Below are positions 24,706 to 35,444 of a DNA stretch of 64,000 nt, piece after piece. Source of the DNA: Acanthornis magna (taxonomy: Eukaryota; Chordata; Aves; Passeriformes; Acanthizidae); NCBI GenBank assembly GCA_036785705.1, contig JAWUZG010000970.1, positions 5,469,501 through 5,533,500 on the forward strand, written 5' to 3'. A program made the position numbers and the translations under genes. Below the pieces are notes generated by a model. The model did no database searches, was not told the origin of the DNA, and saw nothing but the letters and a program-made list of their open reading frames with translations. Each line of letters opens with the position of its first letter. Positions within the stretch are counted from its first letter, which is position 1.

Positions 24706-27700
24706 AGCTTTTTTGCTATATAACTACCTGCCCTTTAGTGCCTAATACCTTCTTAGAAGATACAACCTGGTAAATTTAGTATGGATTACCACAGACTTAC
24801 TCACTTCTAATGAGACATAGTTTCTCCTGATCTTTTTCATCTACCTTCAGAAAAGAAAGATAAAAAAACCAGAGCTTGTTTCTGTCAAAGTTTATTCTTT
24901 GGTGTCAGGGAAACATGCTGGGGTTTTTCCTTTTCTGTCTTCTAAGTTTTCACCTTGATCTTGTAATATATTACAAATAATCCAAATGCATATATCACAC
25001 TGCTGTTTTCTAAATTCAAACTGAATAGTCAAATAGCCAAAGATAATGATGATTACTTGCGAATATATTTTTCTGTTTTTTGAGAAGTGTATTCAGTGGT
25101 ACATTTCCAAATTCAGGAGTCTGGTAGGTGACTCGCAGACTAAGTCAAATGCAAATTAAGATAGCTGAATCAAGGGCCTTCTGAGGACTTCAAAGGGCTT
25201 TGGAACGAGCCTCAAATTTTTAGGACTTTTCATCATAGATATCAAAATACTTCACAACAATCAGTACATTTCATTACTTCTATTTCATTGATGGAGAAAC
25301 CGATGTATAAACAGTGAAACAATTCTCTTCCTACCATTTAGTGACTCTGTGGCACATTACAGGATAACAGACAGCTACCATGACTTTCCCTTTCTGCTAT
25401 CTCAATCAAATTTTCTCATAGAGATTGCCTAAGAAAATAATAGTTAGGTTTGTTACTCCAGTAATTCTGCTCTCCAAATGACTGAAGTCTGAATTAACAT
25501 GTTATGTATCACTTGACAGAGGAGATCTGTATACTGATCCTTCAGAACTAGCGCTAGATGTATTAGCAAACCTCAAAAATCCCAGTGTGCTGTATTTGCC
25601 ACCACCAACTCTTGTTGAGGCATTTCACTTGCATCTTTTCCTATAACCCTTTGATCCTCCCCATCTCTTACTAATCCCAGCTACTTCAAGGGTTAGACAG
25701 AATTCAAATGAGATCCTGTGTTGATTTAGAAGCATGTTTTTTCTGATAGAAATTGTATGTTCTCATCTATGTTCAAAAATAAGTAGTATGCTGTTGCCAC
25801 CACCATAATATAAATGACTAATAAGGAGCCAGATGCTTATAAGAGTTATAAGTGCTCCTGTCCTCTTTCATCTAAATCATGTAATCTGGTTTAAATGTTG
25901 GGGGCTGGACTGTCTGCATGATATTAAACAATTATAGGGAAAGCCTGACACTTTGTCAGGAAGGAGTATTCTTAATAGCACCTGCTTAACACATTCCATG
26001 AGAAAAAAAAAGGTTGTGAGTGCCCATTAGATGAGCAACAGCAGTTAATTAGAAAGTGCTATTTCCAAGTGATTCACAAACAATGAAGCAACCAAAAAGA
26101 GCTAGGTTAATTTCTAGTCTGCTTGCAAGCAGGAGAACAAAATCAGTATTTGGTTAATGAAAAAGGCTATACTTGAAGCAGGCCATCAAAGGCAGAAAAG
26201 CTGTCCTGTAGTGAAAACATAATGCTGGGATCAGGAGACAGATTTTCTTTTTAAATTGCTTAAATTGCCTCACTTTTTTCACTTGAAAAATGGGAATTTG
26301 GTCCTCATGGATGCTGCATGAAGAAAACAGGTAACAGTTTTCAAGCATTATGGGCATTTCCTGGCTTGTCAATGAACACTGTGGAGAACTGCAGCTGGTC
26401 ACCTGTCACTATCACTACTGACAGCAATCCAGACACAGATGAAACTGAGGCTACTTCTTAGCACTGTACTATAAAAATCTACTTAAATGAAGCAGGAAGG
26501 CGAGGAATGGCATTCTGCTGCTGCAATGCACATTTAGCATGCAATGGGTAGAGAGTCCTTTGACATCCAACCCAACAGCTCATGCAAGTGATATTACCCA
26601 CAAAATACCTCCTTGGGACCTAAAGCATGAGAAGAAGAAAGAAACTTATTTCAAATTCAAAACCAAAAAACAAAAACTTTTTGGGAGGATATCATCCTAT
26701 TACTGCCATGTGGCAGCTGTACTTATCCACACCCATTGTTAGAATTATTATCTTGTTAACATTTCTATACTATGACCACGTGGTGTAGGAATATTGTGTA
26801 GGAGCACTTTGTTAAAAGCTATGTGGCCTATTTCATTGGTTTCATTTCCATGTCAGAGGTTGGTGGATTGTACAGCATTTTTTAAATCCACAGCCTTTGG
26901 TAACATAACTTCAATAGCCTGACATTTAAATTTTCTGTAATCTGCTAATACATTACCAGAGAGAGTCCTCTGGCACTGCCCCAGAAGGCTTTGTGCCTTT
27001 ACATGCTTCTTTGTATCTCCTTCCTGGACATGAAAAATCTTAGCATAATGCAAGACATCCACCTGACAGACAGAACAACTATCTTAACATCATTTCAGGT
27101 ACTGAAAATTGTAAACGAAGAAGAAAGAAGTGCCTCAAGACACTATGCAGCAACCACACTGGGAACAGGGATCTTGCTGGTGCAACCTGTATCAAGAATA
27201 TGGAAAGAAATGTTTTGATAATTCAGTAATGACAAGGACTTCATTATACAAATTGATCTTAAAGACCATGGAAAACAGTTCTATGAAAGTCACGTCATAA
27301 GACAGATAATGTATAAATTATCTAAACCTAGGCCGAAGTTTTAGAATTTGGGATACTGGATTTTCATTTTCAAATTCCAGAAATGTTGACCAAATTATAA
27401 AATCCTAGAGTCAAGATTTGGGGTCCTACCTAAATATCTACTTTCTTTTAAGAACTGGTCTCACTTACACACAGCAATTCTCAATACTCAGGAAGGAAGT
27501 ACAATTGCTAAAAACCAACAAAACTTAATATGAACATGGAGATTAAATTTAAGATTCATGGAGAATTTAAGATTCATGGAGATTAGATTTAGGATTGTTC
27601 TTGAGACTATTGGGCCAAACAATATCCTAAGACTGATGTAATCATTATGTGTTAATTTTAAATTGGATCAAATCTGAGTGCTTTCTTTGACGAAAATGCT

Positions 27701-29125
27701 CATTACTCAAATTACATTTATGTTTAACAATGGAATGTAACTCTAACTAAAATCAAATGCTAATGCTGCTTTGAAAAGATGAAACTGAGGAATAACCAGC
27801 TAGGAGGAACATATAAATGGGAAGTGGGAATTCTTAAAGAAAAATAGGGACTCTACAACAAGATAACAAAACAAAATACCCTTGAAGAAAACATGCAGCC
27901 ATCTATTTTAGATTTTTATATATCTATAGACTTTCATCTTTATATTTTGTTTTGAAGATAAAAATAATAGTGGCAGTAACTTAAATTTGGAAATTAAAAC
28001 CTAAGAATCACAAGAAAAAATAGAGAAGCACAAAAAGAAAAGAAGTCAATGTTAGAAGAATTAAAGACAAGGAGCGTTTTAACTATCAGGAAAGAAAAGG
28101 AACCCTCTAAATGGAATGACAGCTGAAAATTGTAGAGTTATTCACAATAATAACATAAATAAGGAGTGAGTATGTTTCATTAGTTTAAATTAATAGAGTC
28201 ATGTCCCCCCAAGCACAAGTTAAAGAGAGATAGTAACAAATTTGAGGTATAGCAAACAACAGTCACAAAAAAATATTTGTAGGATGGAAAGCATCTTTTG
28301 TGAAACAATCAATACATCTTTCTATTTAACTTAACAAATAACTAAGAAATTATTTCATCTTAGGTTACAAGTACGTACATGGGGAACAGAAATATTTTAA
28401 TACAGAACTTTCAGAAGATGCTGACAGTTGATTCTATAGTGGACATAATGGAGGGGCTCAAAGCTAAGCTAAGAAAAAATTAAATTTTCCAAAGAAATAA
28501 GAAAAACCCAGTATGTACCAAGACCTGCATTATTAGACTGAGAGGGTCTTTATCAAAACTGGTAGGAGAACCATAGCATAGCTGTACAAAACAGGGTAAA
28601 AAGAAAGAACTTCTTTTAAGTGGAGGGCACACGGCTTTGGGGTTTCATTGCCTTGAGATTTTGGAGGTACATAGTGTTAGCAAGTCAAAAGGAGACAAAT
28701 TCATCAATGGCAGGTTTGTTAACAAACACCAGAAGGAGCAGTCAGGGATGTGTCTTCTAACATCCCTAATTCCATGCCAGCAGGTGCTAGCATGAGACAA
28801 GGGAGTGAAGCTCAGAGGTATGTGCTCTCCCCAGACTGCATCCTATCACCAAGCACCAAGCACCAAGCACAAGGTCTGTGGAAGACCAAGTACAAAGCTA
28901 GATGGACCACTGTTCTGACTACTTCTTTTGCACTCTTCATTTTTCTAGCAGTGAGTATACCTGCTCTTGAAATGGCTTATCAGAATTGCAGGGAGTTTTG
29001 GGTAGTTGGAAATATTATGTCAAGGTATGGTTTGGCTCTTTTTTTTTAATTGTACAAAGACCTAATTCAGCGAAATCTCATGGCCCATGCTAGGGAGAAG
29101 TTCAGATTAAATCACAGTACTATTC
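24706..29125. other. Non-coding stretch before the provirus
   Basis: No supported gene. An 18-bp tandem duplication (AATTTAAGATTCATGGAG at 27546 and 27564) and three CACCAAG units (28847-28867) are the only local structures noted. The 99-codon frame at 28750-29049 contains a hydrophobic stretch but no family resemblance. Confidence 0.5.
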
Positions 29126-29131
29126 CTGACA

Positions 29132-29418
29132 TGTAGTTGCACTGTTTTAAAATCTTTCTCTTCTTTCTCATGGAGAATAGAGATAAGTTGAATTCTTGTG
29201 CTTTCTAATCTCATTGTTTTGGTACTGCACACTTCAGCGTTGTAACCAATCGTTATAGGGGGTGGAAAAACTATTGACTAATAGTTATTAGACTATTAAT
29301 GGATATATAAAGAAGTTCTTGTAAATAAAGTTTCTCTTTTCGCCATCTTGGTGCTGCCTGCCTGACTTCCCTGCGAGCTTCTGCAAATCTCCACGAATAT
29401 CAGAAAATCAGAGCAACA
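29132..29418 (+). repeat. 5' LTR of the provirus
   Basis: The 287-bp LTR starts TGTAGTTGCACTG and ends CAGAGCAACA. It carries a CCAAT box (29246-29250), a TATA box TATATAA (29304-29310), a polyadenylation signal AATAAA (29324-29329) and a YY1-type motif CGCCATCTTGG (29341-29351). Polyadenylation signal and TATA box are only 13 bp apart, so the signal probably lies in U3 or at the very start of R. Compared with the 3' LTR there are 10 substitutions, and 7 of them are G/A or T/C transitions with the G or T here. Confidence 0.95.
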
Positions 29419-29420
29419 AC

Positions 29421-29438
29421 TGGTGAAACTGATGTGTC
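29421..29438 (+). other. Candidate primer-binding site
   Basis: TGGTGAAACTGATGTGTC begins two bases after the LTR end. The initial TGG matches the CCA end of any tRNA, as expected for a primer-binding site. It does not match the Lys type usual in betaretroviruses, and I cannot assign it to a tRNA with confidence. Confidence 0.45.
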
Positions 29439-29444
29439 CTTCTG

Positions 29445-29453
29445 AAGGTAGGA
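29445..29453 (+). other. Possible proviral leader splice donor
   Basis: AAG|GTAGGA, with the GT at 29448, lies between the primer-binding site and gag, where simple retroviruses keep their major splice donor. It fits the donor consensus. With no env left to splice to, any present use would be with cellular exons downstream. Confidence 0.35.
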
Positions 29454-29510
29454 GAAGCCTTCCCTACCCACCTTCATCCCCTCCCACCCTCCCAGGGTCT
29501 CGGGGACATA

Positions 29511-32156
29511 ATGGAGAACGCAGCTGAGGACTCTGGGGCTCCCCCCTAGTCCCATCCAGATGCGTGGGCCCCCGTCCGAGCTAAAGTCTCTGATAAACTC
29601 CTAGCAGATTTATTACTATGGCTTGAGCGAAAGGGATACTCCAACGTTTCACAATCAATTCTGACCTTTGAGGCATGGCTCTCTCTCGGGGATGAATTAT
29701 GGTTTGAGATTTCATTTGGAAATTTCAAAATTATATGCCTCTGTTACACGTGGCGGAAAATTCTTGATTTACTACGGGAAGACGGCGTGGATTTTGGAAA
29801 AAAGGACTCTCGTTCTTACTTAGAACCCCGGGCTCCCCCCCGTGCCCATTGGCCCAGCCAGCCATGCCCCTCCCTTGAAAAACGCGGAAGCATTGATCAA
29901 AAATACATATCCCCTCTGAATTACAAACTGCGCACCTATCCAACCCCAGACGAGGTTCTGGCTGAACACCTGGAGCAAAAGCGCCAGTCTGAAGCAGTCG
30001 GGGGGGCCCCCGGGCCTGGCGCAGCTGGGATTCCTCCCCCCATGCCCCCACAGGTGGGGGCGGGGAGGCCACATGCCTCCTGGCTTGACCCTCTCTCGGC
30101 GCGCGTGAGTGACGTCACCACAGCTGCTGCAGGAGAGGAAGCGGCCGCTGGCGCTGCCCTGCCCCCCCATCGGTGCCGGCGCCGCCCAACCCCCCCCTGC
30201 ATCGCGGAAGAAGCTGCCCGCATCAGCAGTTCTCCCCGCAACCTGCCCACTCCAGCACGCACCCACAGTCCCTCCCACCACGGCAGCAGAGGTGGTGACC
30301 GGTCCCGGGTCCACGGTGGTGCAGGCAGAGCCAGGGACCGTGCAGGGTCCGGGCTCACAGTTCGCTTGCCCTATTGTGCCCCTGGATGGTATTTTGCAAA
30401 AACTAGGAGTGATCTCAGACACACTCCTGGCTCTGCTGGACGTCACTAGGCAGTCGGTTGTTGTTCAGCATCTGTCTGAACTCAGGAATCTGAGAGCAGA
30501 GGAGGCAACAGCCCCATATCCTGCGCACGGCAACGTGGTTACCATAGTAACAACAGAATTGGCAGGACCTTTACACTCGCTCCATTCTGCTCAATCAGAG
30601 GAGATGGAAGTCACTCTGTTGTCCTCTCCGGCCCCCAGCCTGGCCTCTCTGGAGGCCTTCTCTCCCAGCCCAACGCCCGTACCTGCTGACATTCCCACCT
30701 TCGTGATAGGAACAGCAGGGGAGGCTCAAATGGATGATTTCGATCCTGAGCCAGACCCCTCGGTACGTGGCAGAAAGGGTGAGATTGCAGAGAGGAGACG
30801 AAAGCGCCTATTACAGACCCGTTCTTGGATAACCCAGGAGTACTCCATCACGTTAAGAGCTCAAAACCCGAGAAGATATTGGGACTGTGTCAAATTGGGA
30901 ACTTTGCAGGCAGGGGACTGGAATCTATTAGAAAGAATGGGGATGCCCCAGCCCCTACCAGAAGCAATGGAGACTCAGGTGGCAGATGTAGTGCTTTCAG
31001 AAGATGGGCCAGTGGCTCAGGGTGATAATGCCGTTCTGCCAGGGAATGTTCAGGCTTTTCCAGTGTTCAAAGCAGCCCCGAACTCAGGCCAACCAGATAA
31101 CCACCAAGTTATAGCTTGGAAAGTGGTCCAGGATTTACAAAATAAGGTAGCACAGTATGGGCTTGGGTCTCCTGAAGTTATGCAAGTTATTAGAGTAGTG
31201 AATACTGATCTGTTGGCACCCTTCGACATCAGGCATTTGGGCCAAGTTCTGTTCCAACCTGTGCGATTTACACTTTTTGAGAATACTTCGAGGAAAATGG
31301 CTCAAAAGGCTGCAGATGAAAACATGCGTGAGCCTCTTGTTAACCCTAGGCTGGATTGGATGTTCTGATGGGACTTAAACCCCACAACAATCCTGACCTG
31401 CAAGCCAGATGGGATCCCCAACTGTTGGAACAGGAACAAAAATTAGGCATGGGTGCTCTTCTTAAAACAATCAACACGGCAGAGCAAAAAGAGCAATATT
31501 CTAAGATACACCAAGGCTCATCTGAGTCTTTTCTATCATTCATCAAAAGACTAGCTGCTGCTTTGGAAAAACAAGTGGAGGAGGATCCCTTGAGACAGGT
31601 GCTGTGCAAACAGCTGGCAAAAGACAATGCCAATGAAGACTGCAAAAGAATCATAGGTGCACTGCAAGGCGATGTATCCCTCGCAGACATGGTAGAGGCC
31701 TGCTACCAGGTGGCACCACGGAGCTCAAAGAAGCCTGCTTTGGCTGCATTTCTGTCACCTGCTCAGGCAAACCCTGACAGTGGGCAAAAGAAGTCCAAGG
31801 CTGGGAACAAACGAAGATGACTTAAATCACAGAAAAAGGGAAATACAGGGACTGCGATTCCCCAGTGCAAGAGGTGTGGTAGACCAGGGCATTGTGCAGA
31901 ATATCGCAGATCTAAATACCATGTAGATGGCCGGCCTTTGTCAGGAAACAGGAAGGGAGGTACAAAACGGGGGAACTGCCCTCCGTCCCGAACATTCCCC
32001 CAAAACAGGTTGCAAACACTGTCTTATCCAGTCAGTGTGGCACGCCAGGCCCAGCCCAGGTCAACGTCGCCAGCACTGGCCCATCCGGCCAGTGTGGAAG
32101 TGGTGCCCAAGGGTCAGCCTGGGTCGACATCTACACAGCCAGGACAGTCGTCCTAG
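29511..32156 (+). pseudogene. gag: gag pseudogene (matrix, capsid, nucleocapsid)
   Basis: Gag would build the virus core. The ATG at 29511 is chosen because its frame continues directly into matrix-like sequence after an in-frame TAG at 29547. Matrix-like sequence runs to about 29830, followed by a Pro/Gly/Ala-rich linker of high GC content (about 29830-30350). The frame then changes, probably in the C runs near 30166 or 30190. Capsid N-terminal sequence follows to about 31360, where a second frame change occurs. The capsid C-terminal part keeps the major homology region, starting QGSSESFLSFIKRL at 31512. After an in-frame TGA (31818) comes one zinc knuckle, CKRC-GRPGH (31866-31892), whose fourth cysteine position is CGC (Arg) at 31905. 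A second knuckle, usual in betaretroviruses, is not seen. The frame ends at TAG 32154. Assignment to gag is firm; the exact frameshift points are not. Confidence 0.9.
31943..31949 (+). other. Candidate gag-pro -1 frameshift site, one base off
   Basis: AGGAAAC in the gag frame reads TCA GGA AAC, just after the zinc knuckle and 27 bases into the region where the pro frame is open. The canonical heptamer GGGAAAC, used for gag-pro slippage in Mason-Pfizer-type betaretroviruses, would differ only at the first base. The position and phase are right; the pairing change should weaken slippage. Confidence 0.5.
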
Positions 32157-32799
32157 ACTCTGGTAACATTCACAGAGTCCCCTTGGATGCACACGAACCC
32201 CTAAGCCAAGGGTATGGTGCTCTCCTGGTGGGGAGACCTGAGGTCACCCACCAAGGAATCTTTGTTCATCCAGAAGTTATAGATGGGGATTCTACGGGCC
32301 AGATTCATGCTATGGTTTCCACACCAAGACCCCCTGTCACAATCCCTGAGAAAACCCCCATTGCTCATTTGGTGCCTTTTGAGTCTTCTGTTCCCAGAGC
32401 AGAGCAGCAAGTATGCAGAAGCAGCAGCACTGAACTTCCAGAACTTCCACAGATCTGCTGGGCCGCAGGCTTCTCTAATCAGAGACCACAGCTGACATGC
32501 ACTCTGATCCTGCCAAAAGCCCACCCAGGTCAAATTCGACTTCGAGGTTTGATCGACACAGGTGCTGATGTAACAATTCTTTCCTCCTCTTCATGGCCTT
32601 CTACATGGCCTCTAGCCCCTGTGGGATCAGCCATTGCGGGACTAGGAGGAACCACACAGAGTCACTTAAGCAAACGGCCTGTGCTGGTGAAAGACCCAGA
32701 GGGTCACACAGCTGTAATTCAGCCCTATGTTACTTCAGCCCCACTTAACCTCTGGGGGAGGGACGTGTTGGGAGCATGGGGAGTCCGGATTGGAACAAA

Positions 32800-32806
32800 T
32801 TTTTTA
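32800..32806 (+). other. pro-pol -1 frameshift heptamer TTTTTTA
   Basis: In the pro frame the bases read AAT TTT TTA, i.e. T TTT TTA, a canonical X XXY YYZ slippery sequence identical to that used by lentiviruses for gag-pol. It lies 60 bases before the pro stop, where a pro-pol junction is expected. The -1 frame hits TGA at 32860, and recognisable RT sequence resumes in the third frame, so at least one indel separates site and RT. Confidence 0.65.
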
Positions 32807-35444
32807 TGGGGTCACTGTGTGCAAGGGCACACCATATCACACATTATCCTTGCGATGGCTGACTGAAACACCCGTATGGGAACCAGAGTGGCCCTTGCCC
32901 AAAGAAAAATTAGTTGCCCTTTGTCAGCTGATTCAGGAACAATTGCAACAGGGACACATTGAGCCTTCTACTAGTCCCTGGAATACCCCCGTGTTCATAA
33001 TTAAGAAAAAAATCGGGAAAGTGAAGGTTGCTACAGGATCTTCGCAAAGTTAATGCAGTGATGGAATGTTAATGCAGTGATGGGAGCCTTGCAGCCTGGT
33101 ATGCCCTCACCCACAATGATCCCCACAAAGTGGGAAATCCTGATCATTGATTTGAAGGATTGTTTTTTCACAATTCCTTTGCACCCCAACGACAGACCAA
33201 AATTTGCCTTTACGGTGCCTGCAATTAATAATGCTGAGCCTGTAAAGAGATTTCAATGGAAAGTGTTACCTCAGGGCATGAAAAATAGCCCAACAATCTG
33301 CCAATGGTATGTCGCTCAGGCTTTGTTTGGAGTCTGCGAGCAGTTTCCTGAGGCACCCTGCTACCGTTATATGGATGATATCCTGGTGGCAGCATCCACC
33401 CAGGATGAGTTGCAGAGGTTACAGCCTCGACTGCTCGCTGCCCTGCATTCCCAGGGGTTGCAAGTGGCCCCAGACAAAGTTCAACAGCAGCCTCCTTGGA
33501 AATATTTGGGAGTCAAAATTTTGGATCAAACTGTACAACACCAAGAGGTGCAATTCTCAGACACTATCAAAACTCTGAATGATGCCCAGAAATTGCTTGA
33601 TACTATTAATTGGTTACGTCCTTATCTAGGATTGACCACCACGCAACTTTCCCCGCTCTTTAATATTTTAAAGGGGGACCCTGATCTGAATTCACCTCGA
33701 AAATTGACCCCGGAGGCGCGACGAGTGCTGAATGAGGTGCAACAAGCTGTTTCTGCTCATCAGGTTTATTGAGTAGATCCCTCTGTTGATATCACTGTTT
33801 TTATTACCGCTCCAGACCGCCATCCCACAGGTATCATTGGCCAGTAGAACAAACAATGGGCCAACCCTCTGCACCTTCTGGAATGGGTCTTTCTGCCCCA
33901 TCAGCCAAAAAAGACAGCACCCACGCTGTTCGAATTGATCACATGTTTGATAATCAAATGCTGCCACCGGTGTCTGCAGTTGATGGCTGCAGATCCTGCG
34001 ACCATTATTGTCCCAATTACAAGGGACATCTTTGAATGGAGCCTTGCTAACAGCGCTCCTTTGCAAAGTGCATTGCAAAACTTTTCAGGGCAGATTGCTT
34101 ATCACCTGCCCAGTCACAAATTATTACAATTGGCAAATTCAACCAGCCTTGCCTTGCAACCAAAGAACAGTCGGGTGCCAGTGCAGGGACCCACCATGTT
34201 TATGGATGGTTCTGGAAAAACAGGAAAAGCCATTGTTACCTGGAAGGAGGGATCCGAGTGGCAGGTACTGAAAAGCCATGAGGCAGGCTCTGCCCAACTG
34301 GTTGAACTAAGGGCAGTCGCCTTGGCCTTTCAGCAGTTCTCTCAGGTGCCTTTGAATTTGGTCACAGATTCTGCTTATGTAGCAGATATAACCAAACGTC
34401 TAGATTGTTCACTTCTAAAGGAAGTCAATAATGCGGCTCTGTTTTCATTATTGCAAGCTTTGTGGAATGCAATTCAAGCTCGAACACATCCATATTACAT
34501 TTTGCACATTCGAAGCCACACCAAATTGCCAGGTTTTATAACAGAAGGCAATGCCAGGGCTGATATGCTAGCCAATCCTGCATGGATGGCGCCTCAGCCT
34601 GACAAAATTGCACAAGCCAAAGCTTCCCATGATTTCTTCCATCAGAGTGCACATACTCTGCAGAAGCAGTTCCAATTGACGCCAACTGAGGCTCGTGACA
34701 TTGTCAGCGCTTGTGCTGATTGCCACGGACTCACTGCACCTCTGGGTAAACCCCAGAGGCCTAAAGGCCTTGCAGCTTCGGCAGACGGATGTGACACACA
34801 TCCCTGAATTTGGCCGATTTAAGTATGTGCATGTGTCTATTGACACCTTCTCCTCAGCCATGTGGGCATCTGCTCACACTGGAGAAAAGGGTCGTGATGT
34901 CATTGCCCATTGGAAACTGGCCTTCTCGGTCTTGGGCGTGCCATCTGCAATGAAAACCGACAATGGTCCTGCCTATGTGTCACAGAAGACGCAGTAGTTC
35001 TTGCACCTATGGGGTGTGGACCATAAATTTGCTATTCCACATTCCCCAACTGGTCAAGCGATTGTGGAACGTGCGCATGGTACTCTGAAGCGCATTCTGG
35101 AAAAACAAAAAGGGGGAATGCATGGGGAATCACCACAGAGTCGACTGGAAAAAGCTTAGTACACAATTAATCATCTCACAGTGCCACCAAATTTGAATAA
35201 TCCTGTCATTTTGAACCATTTTCTCCCATTGCAGTCATCAGTAGAGTCGTGCTTGCCCCAGGCGAAGGTTTGGATTCAAAACCTACTTACTGACACCTGG
35301 GAAGGCCCGCATGAGCTTATTACTTGGGGCCATGGGTATGCTTGCGTTTCTACAGATACTGGAGTGCAGTGGCTACCTGCAAGATGCATTCGTCCTGATC
35401 TGCGACTTCAGAAGCTGAACTGGCAACCTCAAAACGATGACTAA
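32807..35444 (+). pseudogene. pol: pol pseudogene (RT, RNase H, integrase)
   Basis: The reverse transcriptase fingers are recognisable from about 32860. The frame changes near 33020, and a 19-bp tandem duplication at 33049-33084 changes it again. From 33077 the palm is continuous and contains the catalytic YMDD (33368-33379). In-frame TGA (33770) and TAG (33845) follow. RNase H keeps its acidic residues: Asp 34205, Glu 34304, Asp 34367 and Asp 34562. Integrase keeps the HHCC zinc motif (His 34640 and 34652, Cys 34712 and 34721). After another frame change (about 34725-34785) the D,D(35)E core is complete (Asp 34788, Asp 34959, Glu 35067; 35 residues between the last two), but TAG codons at 34995 and 35157 interrupt it. 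A C-terminal DNA-binding part with WEGP and GYACV ends at 35444. Positions are first bases of codons. The gene would copy and integrate the genome; it is inactive here. Confidence 0.93.
33049..33084 (+). repeat. 19-bp tandem duplication inside RT
   Basis: GTTAATGCAGTGATGG occurs at 33049 and again at 33068, period 19. Since 19 is not a multiple of three, it shifts the RT frame by +1. It looks like a post-insertion replication error. Confidence 0.85.

Larger units (their letters stand above)
31916..32866 (+). pseudogene. pro: pro: dUTPase-protease, open but without an intact gag fusion
   Basis: This frame lies -1 relative to gag and is open from 31916 to the TGA at 32864. The N-terminal part is a dUTPase domain: GSAWVDI at about 32117 resembles motif 1, and a VID.DSTGQI segment near 32275-32305 resembles motif 3. 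dUTPase limits uracil incorporation into viral DNA. The C-terminal part is a retroviral aspartic protease, with the active-site LIDTGAD (Asp codon at 32555), a glycine-rich flap-like GLGG near 32635-32646 and a C-terminal WGRD. The protease would mature Gag and Pol. The frame has no stop, so it is the best-preserved coding part of the element. It has no start of its own and would need -1 frameshifting from the broken gag frame. 'pseudogene' reflects that dependence. Confidence 0.88.

Noticed and set aside
28750..29049. 99-codon plus-strand frame with a hydrophobic stretch near its end
   Set aside because: No start context, no homology recognised, low-complexity CACCAAG units inside, and it ends in a T-run. 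It is best seen as chance.
29511..29549. Short 12-codon frame as an upstream ORF of the provirus
   Set aside because: It is in the same frame as the matrix sequence directly after the TAG, so it is better read as the true gag start interrupted by a nonsense codon.
31838..31844. GGGAAAT heptamer in slippery phase in gag
   Set aside because: A -1 slip here meets TAG at 31880 and TAA at 31913, and it lies before the zinc knuckle, so it is unlikely to be the gag-pro site.
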